In this document: piece after piece, positions 34,087 through 44,318 of the stretch
Layout of the letters: the number at the start of each line of letters is the position of its first letter
Numbering within the stretch: the first letter of the stretch is position 1
NCBI RefSeq assembly: GCF_040869045.1
Contig: NC_090322.1
Span: 179,752,672-179,816,671 of the forward strand
DNA from: Eurosta solidaginis
Lineage: Eukaryota > Arthropoda > Insecta > Diptera > Tephritidae
Reading direction: 5' to 3'
Length of the DNA: 64,000 nt
Program-made: the position numbers and the translations under genes
The notes under the pieces: generated by a model
Database searches by the model: none
What the model was told of the DNA's origin: nothing
What the model saw: only the letters and a program-made list of their open reading frames with translations

Positions 34087-34358
34087 ATTATACTCAGCAT
34101 GCTTTGCACAGAGAGTAATTAACTTTGATTGGATAACGGTTGGTTTTACAGGTATAAAGGAATCGAGATAGAAATAGACTTCCATATATCAAAATCATCA
34201 GTATCGAAAAAAATTTGATTGAGCCATGTCCGTCCGTCTGTCCGTTAACACGATAACTTGAGTAAATATTGAGATATCTTCAGCTTATCTGGACCCAGAA
34301 TAGATTGGTATTGAAAATGAGCGAAATCGGATGATAAGCACGCCCACTTTTTATATAT

Positions 34359-34884
34359 TGTAACGAATTTACTGCAAATCCTCTTATTTGCAACCTTCGG
34401 CTAAGTTCGAATCACTAAACTGTTGAATAAATAACTTCAATATGTAATAATGCAAAATGGCCTGCAGTAAATTACTTCACAATAAATAACTCTGCTATTG
34501 CCCGACAGATTGCGTGCTTAATCAAAACTGACTGATAGCTTCAATGAAACTAAACTCTTGCGCCTCTACTGTCGCCTTTTTATACTGTTTGATTTCTTCG
34601 TTGCATACTTCTAGACTTTTCCAATCCAGAACTTACTAGTTAGTTATCAGCTACAAAATCACCAGCCACAACTATGTTTATTGTTTCTCATAATACTTGC
34701 ACAAATTATTACCCTCTCTTATGAGCACCTTAGATAAAATATATGCATGTGTTTGTGCGTTGCTTCTCCGCTGCTCGTATGGATATGTGTGTAGACATAA
34801 TGATTGAATTATTGATGTGCATACAAATCACTGTTTAGCATCGGCTTAGAGATGGTAATACCCCTGTTGCTAATATTCGTAACA
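34359..34884 (-). mobile_element. Solo LTR (copy g), nested in G150
   Basis: The plus strand runs TGTAACGAATTTACTGC ... GCTAATATTCGTAACA with ATAT on both sides (34355-34358 and 34885-34888). Excision in silico restores the TTTTTATATATAACATTTTG of the host repeat. The inverted TATA block lies near 34578-34585. It is close to copies b, d and e but lacks part of their middle. Confidence 0.92.
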
Positions 34885-35231
34885 ATATATAACATTTTGG
34901 AAAACACAAAAAACCTGATTATTTAGTAAATAATACACCTAGAATGTTGAAATTTGACGTGTGGACTGATATTGAGTCTCTTGATAAAAATTTGAAAACA
35001 AAATTTAAAAATGGGCGTGGCACCACCCACTTGAGTCAAAATCAATTTTAAAAATATTATTAATCATAAATCAAAAATCGTTAAACCTATCGTAACAAAA
35101 TTCGGCAGAGACGTTGCCTTCGCTGTAGTGCTTGGAAGAAAAATTAACAAAATCGGTTAAGGACCACGCCCACTTTTATATACAAGATTTTTAAAAGGAG
35201 CGTGGACGAATAAAATAAGCTATATATTTGC

Positions 35232-35592
35232 GGCCACGGTGGTGTGATGGTAGCGTGCTCCGCCTATCACGCCGTATGTCCTGGGTTCAACTCCCGGGCA
35301 AAGCAACATCAAAATTTTAGAAATAAGATTTTTCAATTAGAAGAAAATTTTTCTAAGCGGGGTCGCCCCTCGGCAGTGTCTGGCAAGCGCTCCGATTGTA
35401 TTTCTGCCATGAAAAGCTCTCAGTGAAAACTCATCTGCCTTGCAGATGCCTTTCGGAGCCGGCATAAAACATGTAGGTCCCGTCCGGCCAATTTGTAGGG
35501 AAAAATCAAGAGGAGCACGACGCAAATTGGAAGAGAAGCTCGGCCTTAGATCTCTTCGGAGGTTATCGCGCCTTACATTTTTTTTTTTTTTT
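35232..35592 (+). mobile_element. tRNA-Gly-like SINE (S-Gly copy 4), nested in G150
   Basis: A complete copy: head GGTGTGATGGTAGCGTGCTC, box B within GGGTTCAACTCCCGGG, body identical in layout to copy 1, then a T run (35577-35592). An 11-bp duplication TATATATTTGC (35221-35231 and 35593-35603) flanks it. It is very similar to copy 1 at 5977, so both are probably recent. Confidence 0.92.
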
Positions 35593-36536
35593 TATATATT
35601 TGCAAAAAAGGGCTTTATATCAATGGTATTTCATTTCCGAAGTGGATTTATAACAATAAATAGGAAAAACTTCAGATTTAAAAAAAAAGGCGTGGCACCG
35701 CCCCTTTTATAACTAAGTAATTTTCTATGTTTCGGGAGCCATAACTTGAAGAAAAATTAACATACCATAACAAAATTGGGTACACATATTTTCGTTATAG
35801 CAGGAAATAATTTAGAATAGAATAGAAATAGAAAAAATGTACGAGGTCAGCTAAAGACCACGCCCACTTTTATATAAAAGATTAAAGGATCGTAGACGAA
35901 AATAATAAGCTATATCTTAGCAAAACAGAGCTTTGTATCAATAGAATATTACTTTCTAAATTGTGTTATAACATTAAATTGGAAAAAACTAAAATTTTTG
36001 AAAATGGGTGTGGTACCGCCCCTTTTATGACTACGCAATTTTAAATGTTTCGGGAGTCATAACTCGAAAAAAAATTAACATATCGTAATGAAATTGTATA
36101 CACATATTTGCCTTATAGCAAAAAAATATTTCTAGTAAAATTGGACGGGATCGATTAAAGATCACGGCAACTTATATAAAAGAAGTTTAAGGGGGTCGTA
36201 TACTAGAATAATAAGCTATAACTTAGCAAAAAATAGTTTTGAGTCAATGATATTTCACTTATCAAGTTTTACTGTAAGAGGAAATGGGGAGACATTTTTC
36301 TTTTAAACGGGCGGTGCCACGTGTTATGTAGAAAAGGTATTTATCTGAAATGAAATGTGCAATTGAAGCTCACGCTGAGTATATAATGTGCGGTTACGCC
36401 CGAACATAGATACCTTTACTTGTTTTTTTTTTTTTTTTTTTTTGTACAAAAAAGTAATCCGCAGTTGTCTTTTTATTAGAAGATAAAAGTGTATTAATCA
36501 TTGTAAAGAAAATAAATTATTTTGTAAACAATTTTG

Positions 36537-36722
36537 TTGTTATATCGGCCTACTAACTTGTAAGGTCGCGGTTTCGAACCGAGATCAAGGCCTAACAATA
36601 GTCTTTTTTCTATTGTAATTTAAACATTTTTATTAATTTAAGAAAAAATGTATCATAACAATAATAAGATAAAATGGTTATGGGTAGGGCCTGAGCTCAA
36701 TTCGAACCCTCGATCTTAAATT
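36537..36722. mobile_element. Foldback element with tRNA-like box B (F2)
   Basis: This is a shorter relative of F1. Left arm: GTTGTTATATCGGCCTAC, then AGGTCGCGGTTTCGAACC, then GATCAAGGCC. Right arm (inverted): AGATCGAGGGTTCGAATTG, GAGCTCAGGCCC, TTGTTATGATACATTTTTT. Both arms hold a B-box-like TTCGAA core. The centre is reduced to ATTTAAACATTTTTATTAAT. I could not define its target duplication. Confidence 0.65.
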
Positions 36723-37077
36723 GTTTATGTTTGGTTGGTTTCAGCAGTAGATACCATTTTCACACAGGGATGCTTACACAACCATGTACTGGGATAAACA
36801 ACAGCAGCAGCAACACTTGCGTATTTTAATTTCATGGTATGCGTGGATACTCGGGTTGAATTTATTAAACTGCAAGCAATATGTTGCCACCGGCAAATGC
36901 CTTTTCATGAGGACATACATATGTATTTAACCCACGCATTCAAAAGGGTGTATGAACAAATATCGGTTTTATTGTATATGACTTTTCCCTCACTGGTTGA
37001 AAATGAAAGGATATTATTCCCATTTCCTTTTCCTTTCTCCTGACTTTATTTTCTTTTTTTATTTTCTCTTCCTTTAT

Positions 37078-37356
37078 TGTATTTTATTTTATTTTGTTTT
37101 ATTTTATTTTATTTTATTTTATTTTATTTTATATTTTCTGTTTTATGTTATTTTATTTTATTTTTTTTATTTTTACATTTCTTTTATTTGGTTTTATTTT
37201 ATTTCATTTTATTTTCGTTTATTTTTTATTTTATTTTATATTATTTTAATTTATTTTACTTTCTTTTATTTTTTTTTATTTTATTTTATTTTGTTTTATT
37301 TTATTTTCGTTTATCAAATTTTATTTTATTTTTTTTAATTTTATTTTATATTGAGT
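37078..37356. repeat. (TTTTA)n pentanucleotide microsatellite
   Basis: About 280 bp of TTTTA units with point changes. It lies in the same relative place as the TAAAA array of the inverted copy at 43262-43946. Confidence 0.95.
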
Positions 37357-37625
37357 CGTGCTCCTTTTTAGTTTTCCTACGAATCAGCTAGACGGGACCT
37401 ACGTTTTGTTTTACGACTCCGAACGGAATCTGTAAGGCAAATGAGTTTTAAGGGAGACTGTTTGCCAAGTCACTTTTAAGGGCGACCCCGATTTTAAAAT
37501 CTGTTTTCTAATTGAGAAAATTTTGTTCTAATTTTTCGATGTTACTTTGCCTGGTGTTGAAACCAGGATACTCGGTGTAGTAGGCTGAGGTTGGCTCATT
37601 TCTAACGCTTTGCACCAGACCAGTG
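37357..37625 (-). mobile_element. Diverged S-Gly-like SINE segment (copy 5), minus orientation
   Basis: The minus strand shows a SINE order: a head remnant CTACTACACCGAGTATCCTG, GGTTTCAACACCAGGCAAAG (box B-like), AACATCGAAAAATTAG, CGGGGTCGCCC, GCCTTACAGATTCCGTTCGG, GTCGTAAAACAAAACG and AGGAGCACGACTC. It differs at many sites from the 5.9- and 35.2-kb copies, and its 3' end runs into the TAAAA array instead of a T tail. It is an older subfamily or a related SINE. Confidence 0.7.
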
Positions 37626-37726
37626 CTACCTATGTTAGGACCGGTCGAAAAATCTCATTGTACAATCTTGTCTTGAGCTATGCCATTCGAACCCACTTTT
37701 TACCTAGCACTCCTTTGTAGACATTA

Positions 37727-37951
37727 GAGTTAGGTCGTTGCCTAGGATGACTTTACCAAGTGATCGATAAATGAGGCCACGGCCTTGGCTGGAGAAAGAT
37801 TGTGGAGGCTTGCGTTGCCCGGATAAACAAAATGCGGCCTTCGAGTTAGGTCGTTGCCTAGGATGACTTTACCAAATGATCGATAAATGAGGCCATGGCC
37901 TTGGCTGGAAAAAGATTGGGGAGGCTTGCGTTGCCCGGATAAACAAAATGA
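37727..37951. repeat. 116-bp tandem duplication inside the composite element
   Basis: The unit GAGTTAGGTCGTTGCCTAGG ... GATAAACAAAATG occurs at 37727-37842 and again at 37843-37951 with about seven substitutions. The inverted partner at 42.8 kb has only one copy of this block. Confidence 0.9.
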
Positions 37952-38705
37952 GGATAAACGTGGAATTACAAAAGGTGAAACATTTCAGACTCACAACAGT
38001 GGCCGAAAAAGAGCAGAGTAAATATGGGAGTTTAATGATTTTAGTGACCAATAAATGGCTTGATGCCACTCACGTGAAGTGACTGCTCCTGTTGAGGGCA
38101 CAATTGGTGCGAATGTGAAATTTGGGCAAACAAATTTCATCTAAATCCAATCACCTTGTTAAACCGGAACCAGCCAGCGTATTCAGCCTGCCGAAAGTTG
38201 TTAGGTGACAAACCCTGAAAACTACTCATAAATAATTAAACATCAATGTAAAGAGTTAAACAATGTCAATATAACTGTGCTGAGGTTACCAAAGACTATA
38301 CCCACTTTTTAAACTCAACTGTCGCCACGGTAGCTAACGTCACCAAGAGCACGTAAATTAGAGATAGGACTAAACACAGGGAAGCACAGCTAAATAATAA
38401 AAATAAGAAAGCAGCCTTTGAAAATCTAATCAACTCACAAATCATTGAATTAAGTGACGCGTGTGCTGTTTGAAATTTAAATAAATATTTCTATACAAAT
38501 AAAAAAATGTATAAAAGAATACTTAGAAGATACAAAGTAATTGCATAAAAAGTAAATAGAATTTTTTTTCGGATAGACGGATGTACTTAAATTCGCTTAT
38601 TATGTATGTTTGTGTGTAAGTATTAGTGGGTGTACATTTGAAGGTTTATGTGAGCTTTTAACTGAGTAGGAGCTTTTTGAGTCAAGATAACGGATGTGGT
38701 AGTTT
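37952..38705. other. No gene recognised
   Basis: No product, RNA or window repeat recognised. A minus-strand 66-codon frame overlaps the tandem block and is not credible. Confidence 0.45.
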
Positions 38706-40520
38706 TTATACTCAGTTGAGCAGAGCTCACAGAGTATACTAAGTTTGATTGGATAACGGTTGGTTGTACATATATAAAGGAATCGAGATAGATATAGACT
38801 TCCATATATCAAAATAATCAGGATCGAAAAAAAATTTGATTGAGGCATGTCCGTCCGTCCGTCCGTTAACACGATAACTTGAGTAAATTTTGAGGTATCT
38901 TGATGAAATTTGATATGTAGGTTCCTGAGCACTCATCTCAGATTGCTATTTAAAATGAACGATATCGGACTATAACCACGCCCACTTTTTCGATATCGAA
39001 AATTTCGAAAAACCGAAAAAGTGCGATAATTCATTACAAAAGACCGATAAAGCGACGAAACTTGGTAGATGAGTTGAACTTATGACGCAAAATAGAAAAT
39101 TAGTAAAATCTTGGACAATGGGCGTGGCACCGCCCACTTTTAAAAGAAGGTAATTTAAAACTTTTGCAAGCTGTAATTTGGCAGTCGTTGAAGATATCAT
39201 GACGAAATATGGCAGGAACGTTACTCTTATTACTATATGTACGCTTAATAAAAATTAACAAAATCGGAGAAGGACCACGCCCACTTTTAAAAAAAAATTT
39301 TTTTAAAGTAAAATTTTAACAAAAAATTTAATATCTTTACAGTATATAAGTAAATTATGTCAAGATTCAACCCCAGTAATGATATGGTGCAACAAAATAC
39401 AAAAATAAAAGAAAATTTAAAAATGGGCGTGGCTCCGCCCTTTTTCATTTAATTTGTCTAGGATACTTTTAACGCCATAATTCGAACAAAAATTAACCAA
39501 TCCTTTTGAAATTTGGTAGGGGCATAGATTTTATGGCGTTAACTGTTTTCTGTGAAAATGGGCGAAATCGGTTGATGTCACGCCCAGTTTTTATACACAG
39601 TCGTCCGTCTGTCCTTCCGCATGGCCGTTAACACGATAACTTGAGCAAAAATCGATATATCTTTACTAAACTCAGTTCACGTACTTATCTGAGCTCACTT
39701 TATCTTGGCATGAAAAATGAACGAAATCCGACTATGACCACGCCCACTTTTTCGATATCGAAAATTACGAAAAATGAAAAAAATGCCATAATTCTATACC
39801 AAATACGAAAAAAGGGATGAAATATGGTAAGGTAATTGGATTGCTTTATTGACGCGAAATATAACTTTAGAAAAAAATTTATAAAATGGTTGTGACACCT
39901 ACCATATTAAGTAGAAGAAAATGAAAAAGTTCTGCAGGGCGAAATAAAAAACCCTTAAAATCTTGGCAGGTATTACATATATAAATAAATTAGCGGTATC
40001 CAACAGATGATGTTCTGGGTCACCCTGGTCCACATTTTGGCCGATATCTGGAAAACGCCTTCACATATATAACTACCACCACTCCCTTTTAAAACTCTCA
40101 TTAATACCTTTAATTTGATACCCATATTGCACAAACGAATTCTAGAGTCACCCCTGATCCACCTTTATGGCGATATTTCGAAAAGGCGAACACCTATAGA
40201 ACGAAGGCCCACTCCCTTTTAAAAATACTCATTAACACCTTTCATTTGATACCCATATCGTACAAACGCATTCTAGAGTCAACCCTGATCCACCTTTATG
40301 GCTATATCCCTAAATGGCGTCCACCTAAAGAACTATGGCCCACTCCCTCATAAAATACTCTTTAATGCCTTTCATTTGATACACATGTCATACAAACACA
40401 TTCCAGGGTTTCCCTCGGTTCATTTTCCTACATGGTTATTTTCCCTTATGTTGTCACCATAGCTCTCAACTGAGTATGTAATGTTCCGTTACACCCGAAC
40501 TTAACCTTCCTTACTTGTTT
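38706..40520 (+). repeat. G150 interspersed repeat, B type, complete
   Basis: Start TATACTCAGTTGAGCAGAGC, ATTGGATAACGGTTGGTTG, GTCCGTCCGTCCGTTAAC. It has a second internal run GTCCGTCTGTCCTTCC (39602) with another CACGATAACTTGAG, so the 5' module is repeated. End: CTCAACTGAGTATGTAATG, CGTTACACCCGAACTTAACC, TTACTTGTTTTT. GC-box sites: 38976 (-), 39121 (+), 39275 (-), 39425 (+), 39578 (-), 39738 (-), 39898 (+, decayed). Gaps are 145, 154, 150, 153, 160 and 160 bp; the two adjacent minus sites mark the internal duplication. A 130-bp array (39985-40430) precedes the 3' end. It is non-coding. Confidence 0.85.
39985..40430 (+). repeat. 130-bp tandem array within the B-type G150
   Basis: About 3.4 units share TTTGATACCCATAT, ACAAACGCATTCTAGAGTCA, CCCTGATCCACCTTTATGGC, GATAT and GGCCCACTCCCTTTTAAAA. 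GATACCCA-type landmarks fall at 40117, 40248 and 40378, giving spacings of 131 and 130. It is absent from the A-type copies. Confidence 0.9.
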
Positions 40521-42540
40521 TTCTTGGTCTTGCTGGAATCCTCAGCGGTCATACAACGTTGCTTTAAAATGTGCTTATACCGTTATCTTCCCCTGTGGAT
40601 AAGGTATAGTATTTATGACTGAAGTAGGTATACCGGTCGTAAAAGGTGACCATAATACCATGGTTAACCAAAACTGAGTTGAGCTAGCTCGAAAGTGAAC
40701 TATGTGTAACTGGGGTAGCAGGAAAAGCCATTTGTGATCTGTATCATATGGTTTTATTTTTGGGTATCATATGGTGTTCGTTTTTCTTGCATGCGATGGG
40801 GTTCCCTTTTGCGAAAGTGGACAATAAAACATACTTAACGAAGCTGTGTGGTCTCTTATCCACTGAAGTTGACAATAAAGCATTATCTTCAGAGTAATGC
40901 GGTCTTCTTCGTAGGAAAGTTGGCAATAAAGTTTTCCCTTAGTCCACCCCAAGATTAGCCTCTTTACCTTTTCTAAACTAAGCATTAAGTTGTCGATGAA
41001 TCTTAATATGAACAGGTTTCGATCACTAGATGTACTGTCTATGCTGCACATAGTAGTGTGCGTATATGGGCTGCTACAAGTTATTATACCAAATCGATAT
41101 TTAGACATCGTATAATGCGTATATTCAAGACATTAGGACTAATATTGCCGGACATAGGGAGGTGCATCTATAAGCTTGAACTTGGAATAAAAATTGCATA
41201 TTTGTCATATTATCATCCGAATATACGATCAAAGACACCTTTTTTTGCGCAACCTTATATTAAAGTCGCCAAGCAGTGAGTACCGGTCGGTTATTTTATA
41301 TCTGGAAATTTGATGTTAGAATGATACTAGGAAGCATAAGACCACAAATTTCGTAGAGAAAAAGTAACTTTTCAAAAGAAGTAGGGTACAGAATTTGAAG
41401 AAGCAAGTCTAAACAGTCAGTTATCGTGTACGTTTAATGTGGAAAAGAGAGCGAAGGAAGAATTCAATGCTTGGCCATTACTGGGACATATTGCCTTAAC
41501 AGCTAAAGTACTACCCCAAAAGTTCCGAGGAATATTACGGATGATATGCGTCCAGTACACTTGGATGCTAATACTTTAGGCAACGATTGTTAGACCTCTG
41601 AAGTCTTGAAATATTTGAATTTTAAAGCCTCTGATGACGATCACTTCTTACTGCAGGAATATTCGAATCCCTTTGAATCTCATTCGTTGTAATCTCTGCG
41701 CGAGTATGCAGTTTATCAGTAGACCAGGAGTTTTGGAAACCACAGTCATAGCAGCGTTAATAAATACAATAAGAGCTAAACTAACTTCCCTGGGCTTTGA
41801 TGAGGAGATAATGTTACAAACGTGGCTCACGGATTCCGGAATGGCGGAAGATGTGTAGCACATGCACAGAAATGGTTCGAATGTAATGGAATGGGTTTGA
41901 ATAAGTAATATAATCAGTCAAATTTGAAGACCTGACTTAGACAGCAGCAAAAAACTGCCTATACTATAACCAATTCAATTTCCATATTAAGAACCATACA
42001 ACAATAAACTCTCACTGCACAAAATCTCTAGAGAGTAAGAATGCAAAGAAATATTAGAAAACATTTTGTGAATACCACTAGAGGAATAAGTGAAGAGCTA
42101 CTACCCACTCAGATTGGTTCAAATAAAAAGGATGCAAGAGTTGAACATGATCTAACTAGCTTGAAAGGCGTTTAACCAAATAGTGGGGCCACATAGTATA
42201 TCGTATGCAATTCTTAATACTTAGCGTGAAAAATTTTTACTAAGGATAAGACTTTAAGTTCTTGAAGGACGTATTTATGGGTCACCTCATCTTGGTTAAG
42301 CACACGTATAAATTATGTTTGGTCAGTGTCAGAATATGGTAAAAGCCTAGATTCCAGGATGAAGTAATTGAGCATATAATAATTACATAATCATTTTTTT
42401 ATATCAGCAGTAGGTAAGGTTGATCCTAGACAACCTTCGGCATATACGTATGTAGGAAAAAGAGTTTTTTGGCATTGGTTCTAGCTCTTGGTAGGGTTTA
42501 TCTTTGTGGTTCTTAAACAAACTTTGTTTTTTTCTGAGTT
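40521..42540. other. No gene recognised
   Basis: 40595-40700 (GTAGGTATACCGGTCGTAAA, AGGTGACCATAATACC) resembles the LINE UTR segment near 28.48 kb. The rest, including frames of 60-113 codons on both strands around 40.74-41.86 kb, has no recognised similarity. A host exon cannot be ruled out but is not supported. Confidence 0.4.
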
Positions 42541-42733
42541 AAATAAAAAACTCGAAACATAACTGTTATTTTCCTAATAAAGTAAAATCCTAAAAAAAAC
42601 ACATATTTTCCGAGAGAAAAATAAAACTCAAAAAATAATTATTAATTTGGGATCGAAACGCAAACCCCAAAAAACACAATACAATTTATTTTCCGAGCGA
42701 AATGAAACATTCTGAAAATAAGTATTGAAATAA
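42541..42733 (+). repeat. Short degenerate array (CCGAGCGAAA units), left part
   Basis: Units of the form TTATTTTCCGAGCGAAATGA / AACTCAAAAAATAATTATTA recur three or four times with variable spacing. The same units resume at 44467-44635, on the far side of the composite insertion, in the same orientation. Confidence 0.65.
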
Positions 42734-42959
42734 TTTATCCTAATTTTGTTTATCCGGGCAACGCACGCCTCCCCAATCTTTTTCCAGCCAAGGCCATTGC
42801 CTCATTTATCGATGCAGCTGATTCACTTGGTAAAGCTATTCTAGGCTACGGCCTAACTCTAAGGCCGCAAGTCTACAAAAGAGTGCTAGGTAAAAAGTGG
42901 GTTCGAATGGCATAGCTCAAGACAAAATTGTACAATGAGATTTTTCGACCGGCCCTAAC

Positions 42960-43262
42960 ATAAGTTGCACTGGTTTGGTGCAAAGCGGTAGGAATGAGCT
43001 AACCTCCGTGTACTACATCGAGGTTCCTGGGCTCAACACCAGGCAAAGTAACATCAAAAATTTGAACAAAGTGTTTTCAATTAGAAAACAGATTTTAAAA
43101 TCGGGGCGCCACTTAACAGTGACTTTGCAAACAGCGTATTTCTGCCACGTAAAGCTTCTCCCTTAAAACTCATTTGCCTTACAGATGCCGTTCGGAGTCG
43201 TAAAACAAAACGTAGGTCCCGTCTCGCTGATTCGCAGGAAAACTAAAAAGGAGCACGACTCA
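42960..43262 (+). mobile_element. Diverged S-Gly-like SINE segment (copy 6)
   Basis: Plus-strand order: CTCCGTGTACTACATCGAGG (decayed head), CTGGGCTCAACACCAGGC (box B-like), AACATCAAAAATTTG, a GGGGCGCCACTTAACAGTG region, TTTCTGCCACGTAAAGC, GCCTTACAGATGCCGTTCGG, AGGAGCACGACTC, then TAAAA units. It is the same subfamily as the segment at 37357-37625. Confidence 0.75.
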
Positions 43263-43943
43263 ATATAAAATAAAATTAGAAAAAAATAAAATAAAATTTG
43301 ATAGACTAAAATAAAATAAAATAAAATAAAATAAAGTAAAATAAAGTAAAATATTATAAAATAAAACAATACAATAAAATAAAATAAAATAAAATAAAAT
43401 AAAAGAAATGAAAAAATAAAAATAATATAAAATAAAACAAACCAAAAGAAATGAAAAAATAAAATAAAATGAAATAAAAAAATAAAATAAAATAAAATAA
43501 AATAAAATAAAATAAAATAAAATAAAATAAAATAAAATAAAATAAAATAAAATGAAATGAAATGAAATGAAATAAAATAAAAGAAAATAAAATAAAAAAA
43601 AAATAAATAAAAGAAATGAAAAAATAAAAATAATATAAAATAAAACAAACCAAAAGAAATGAAAAAATAAAATGAAATTAAAAAAATAAAATAAAATAAA
43701 ATAAAATAAAACAAAATAAAATAAAATGAAATAAAATAAAATAAAATAATATAAAATAAAATAAAATAAAATAAAATAAAATAAAATAAAATAACATAAA
43801 ATAAAATTGAATAAAATAAAATAAAACAAACCAAAAGAAATGAAAAAATAAAATAAAATAAAAAAATAAAATTAAAAAAATAAAATAAAATGAAATGAAA
43901 TAAAATAAAATAAAATAAAATAGAATAAAATAAGATAAAATAA
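43263..43943. repeat. (TAAAA)n microsatellite, about 680 bp
   Basis: A long array of TAAAA units with GAAAT, CAAAC and AAAAAT interruptions. A higher-order repeat is visible: ACAAACCAAAAGAAATGAAA recurs at about 43436, 43643 and 43826. It is the source of the long spurious minus-strand frames of Phe/Leu/Tyr/Ile. Confidence 0.95.
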
Positions 43944-44318
43944 TTTATATTAGAGAAAAATTGTAAGTTTACAAACGGCGATGGTTACTAGGACATGTTT
44001 CTGAATTTCAATTCTTCATCAGCTAGCTTTTTCGGGAGCTGAGCTTTGAACTCGAATCTCCAACATTCATATCAGTGCAAAGGTAGATGCCTTTAGCTGC
44101 CAAGCCATATGAATGTGCCGTTGCTCGCTGAACAATTGGTCTCTAAGAGTTGCCTTTTTGTTTATATTCCTTTTGATCACCAGCTGATGAAGAAGTGAAA
44201 TTCAGAAACATGTCCTAGTAACCATCGCCGTTTGTAAACTTACAATTTTTCTCTAATATCAATTACAAAAACCATTGTATAAAGCAATATGAGCAAAGCT
44301 CGCTAATCAAATACATAT
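43944..44318 (-). mobile_element. Inverted-repeat element with tRNA-like core (F3)
   Basis: Two 78-bp arms (43947-44024 and 44182-44259) are exact inverses except for one base; they contain GTTTACAAACGGCGATGGTT and AGGACATGTTTCTGAATTTC. The minus-strand core (about 44140-44042) reads CATATGGCTTGGCAGCTAAA, GGCATCTACC and GGAGATTCGAGTTCAAAGC, which resembles box A (TGGCNNAGNNGG-like) followed by box B. The right end extends 59 bp beyond the arm. GATAAAATAA at 43934-43943 and 44319-44328 may be the target duplication, although this lies in a TAAAA array. No transposase. Confidence 0.7.

Larger units (their letters stand above)
34087..36432 (+). repeat. G150 interspersed repeat, A type, complete, hosting an LTR and a SINE
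   Basis: Start: TTATACTCAGCATG, ATTGGATAACGGTTGGTT, GTCCGTCCGTCTGTCCG. End: CACGCTGAGTATATAATG, GGTTACGCCCGAACATAG, TTACTTGTTTTTT (T run to 36443). Without the solo LTR (34359-34884) and SINE (35232-35592) it is about 1.44 kb. GC-box sites alternate strand at 34339 (-), 35013 (+), 35164 (-), 35688 (+), 35858 (-), 36006 (+), 36163 (-, decayed) and 36309 (+). Corrected spacings are 144, 151, 152, 170, 148, 157 and 146 bp. No reading frame spans it. ACTCAGC near the start faces GCTGAGT near the end. The class (non-autonomous DNA element or other) is unknown to me. Confidence 0.85.
36985..37951 (-). repeat. Composite element, inverted copy (left arm of the 37/43-kb pair)
   Basis: In plus-strand order: CACTGGTTGAAAATGAAAGG, ATTATTCCCATTTCC, a (TTTTA)n array (37078-37356), a decayed SINE-like segment and a duplicated 116-bp end block with GTTGCCCGGATAAACAAAAT. 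The same blocks appear in reverse order and on the opposite strand at 42734-44456. No frame is real: the peptides of phenylalanine, leucine and tyrosine here are translations of the array. Confidence 0.8.

Noticed and set aside
36997..37391. Open frames of 104 and 113 codons
   Set aside because: Translations of the TTTTA array.
39985..40430. CRISPR-like direct repeats
   Set aside because: Unit length of 130 bp without spacers, in an insect-type repeat; not a CRISPR array.
43163..43834. Longest open frame of the window (223 codons, minus)
   Set aside because: It is a translation of the TAAAA microsatellite; only Phe, Leu, Tyr and Ile codons, with two overlapping frames equally open.
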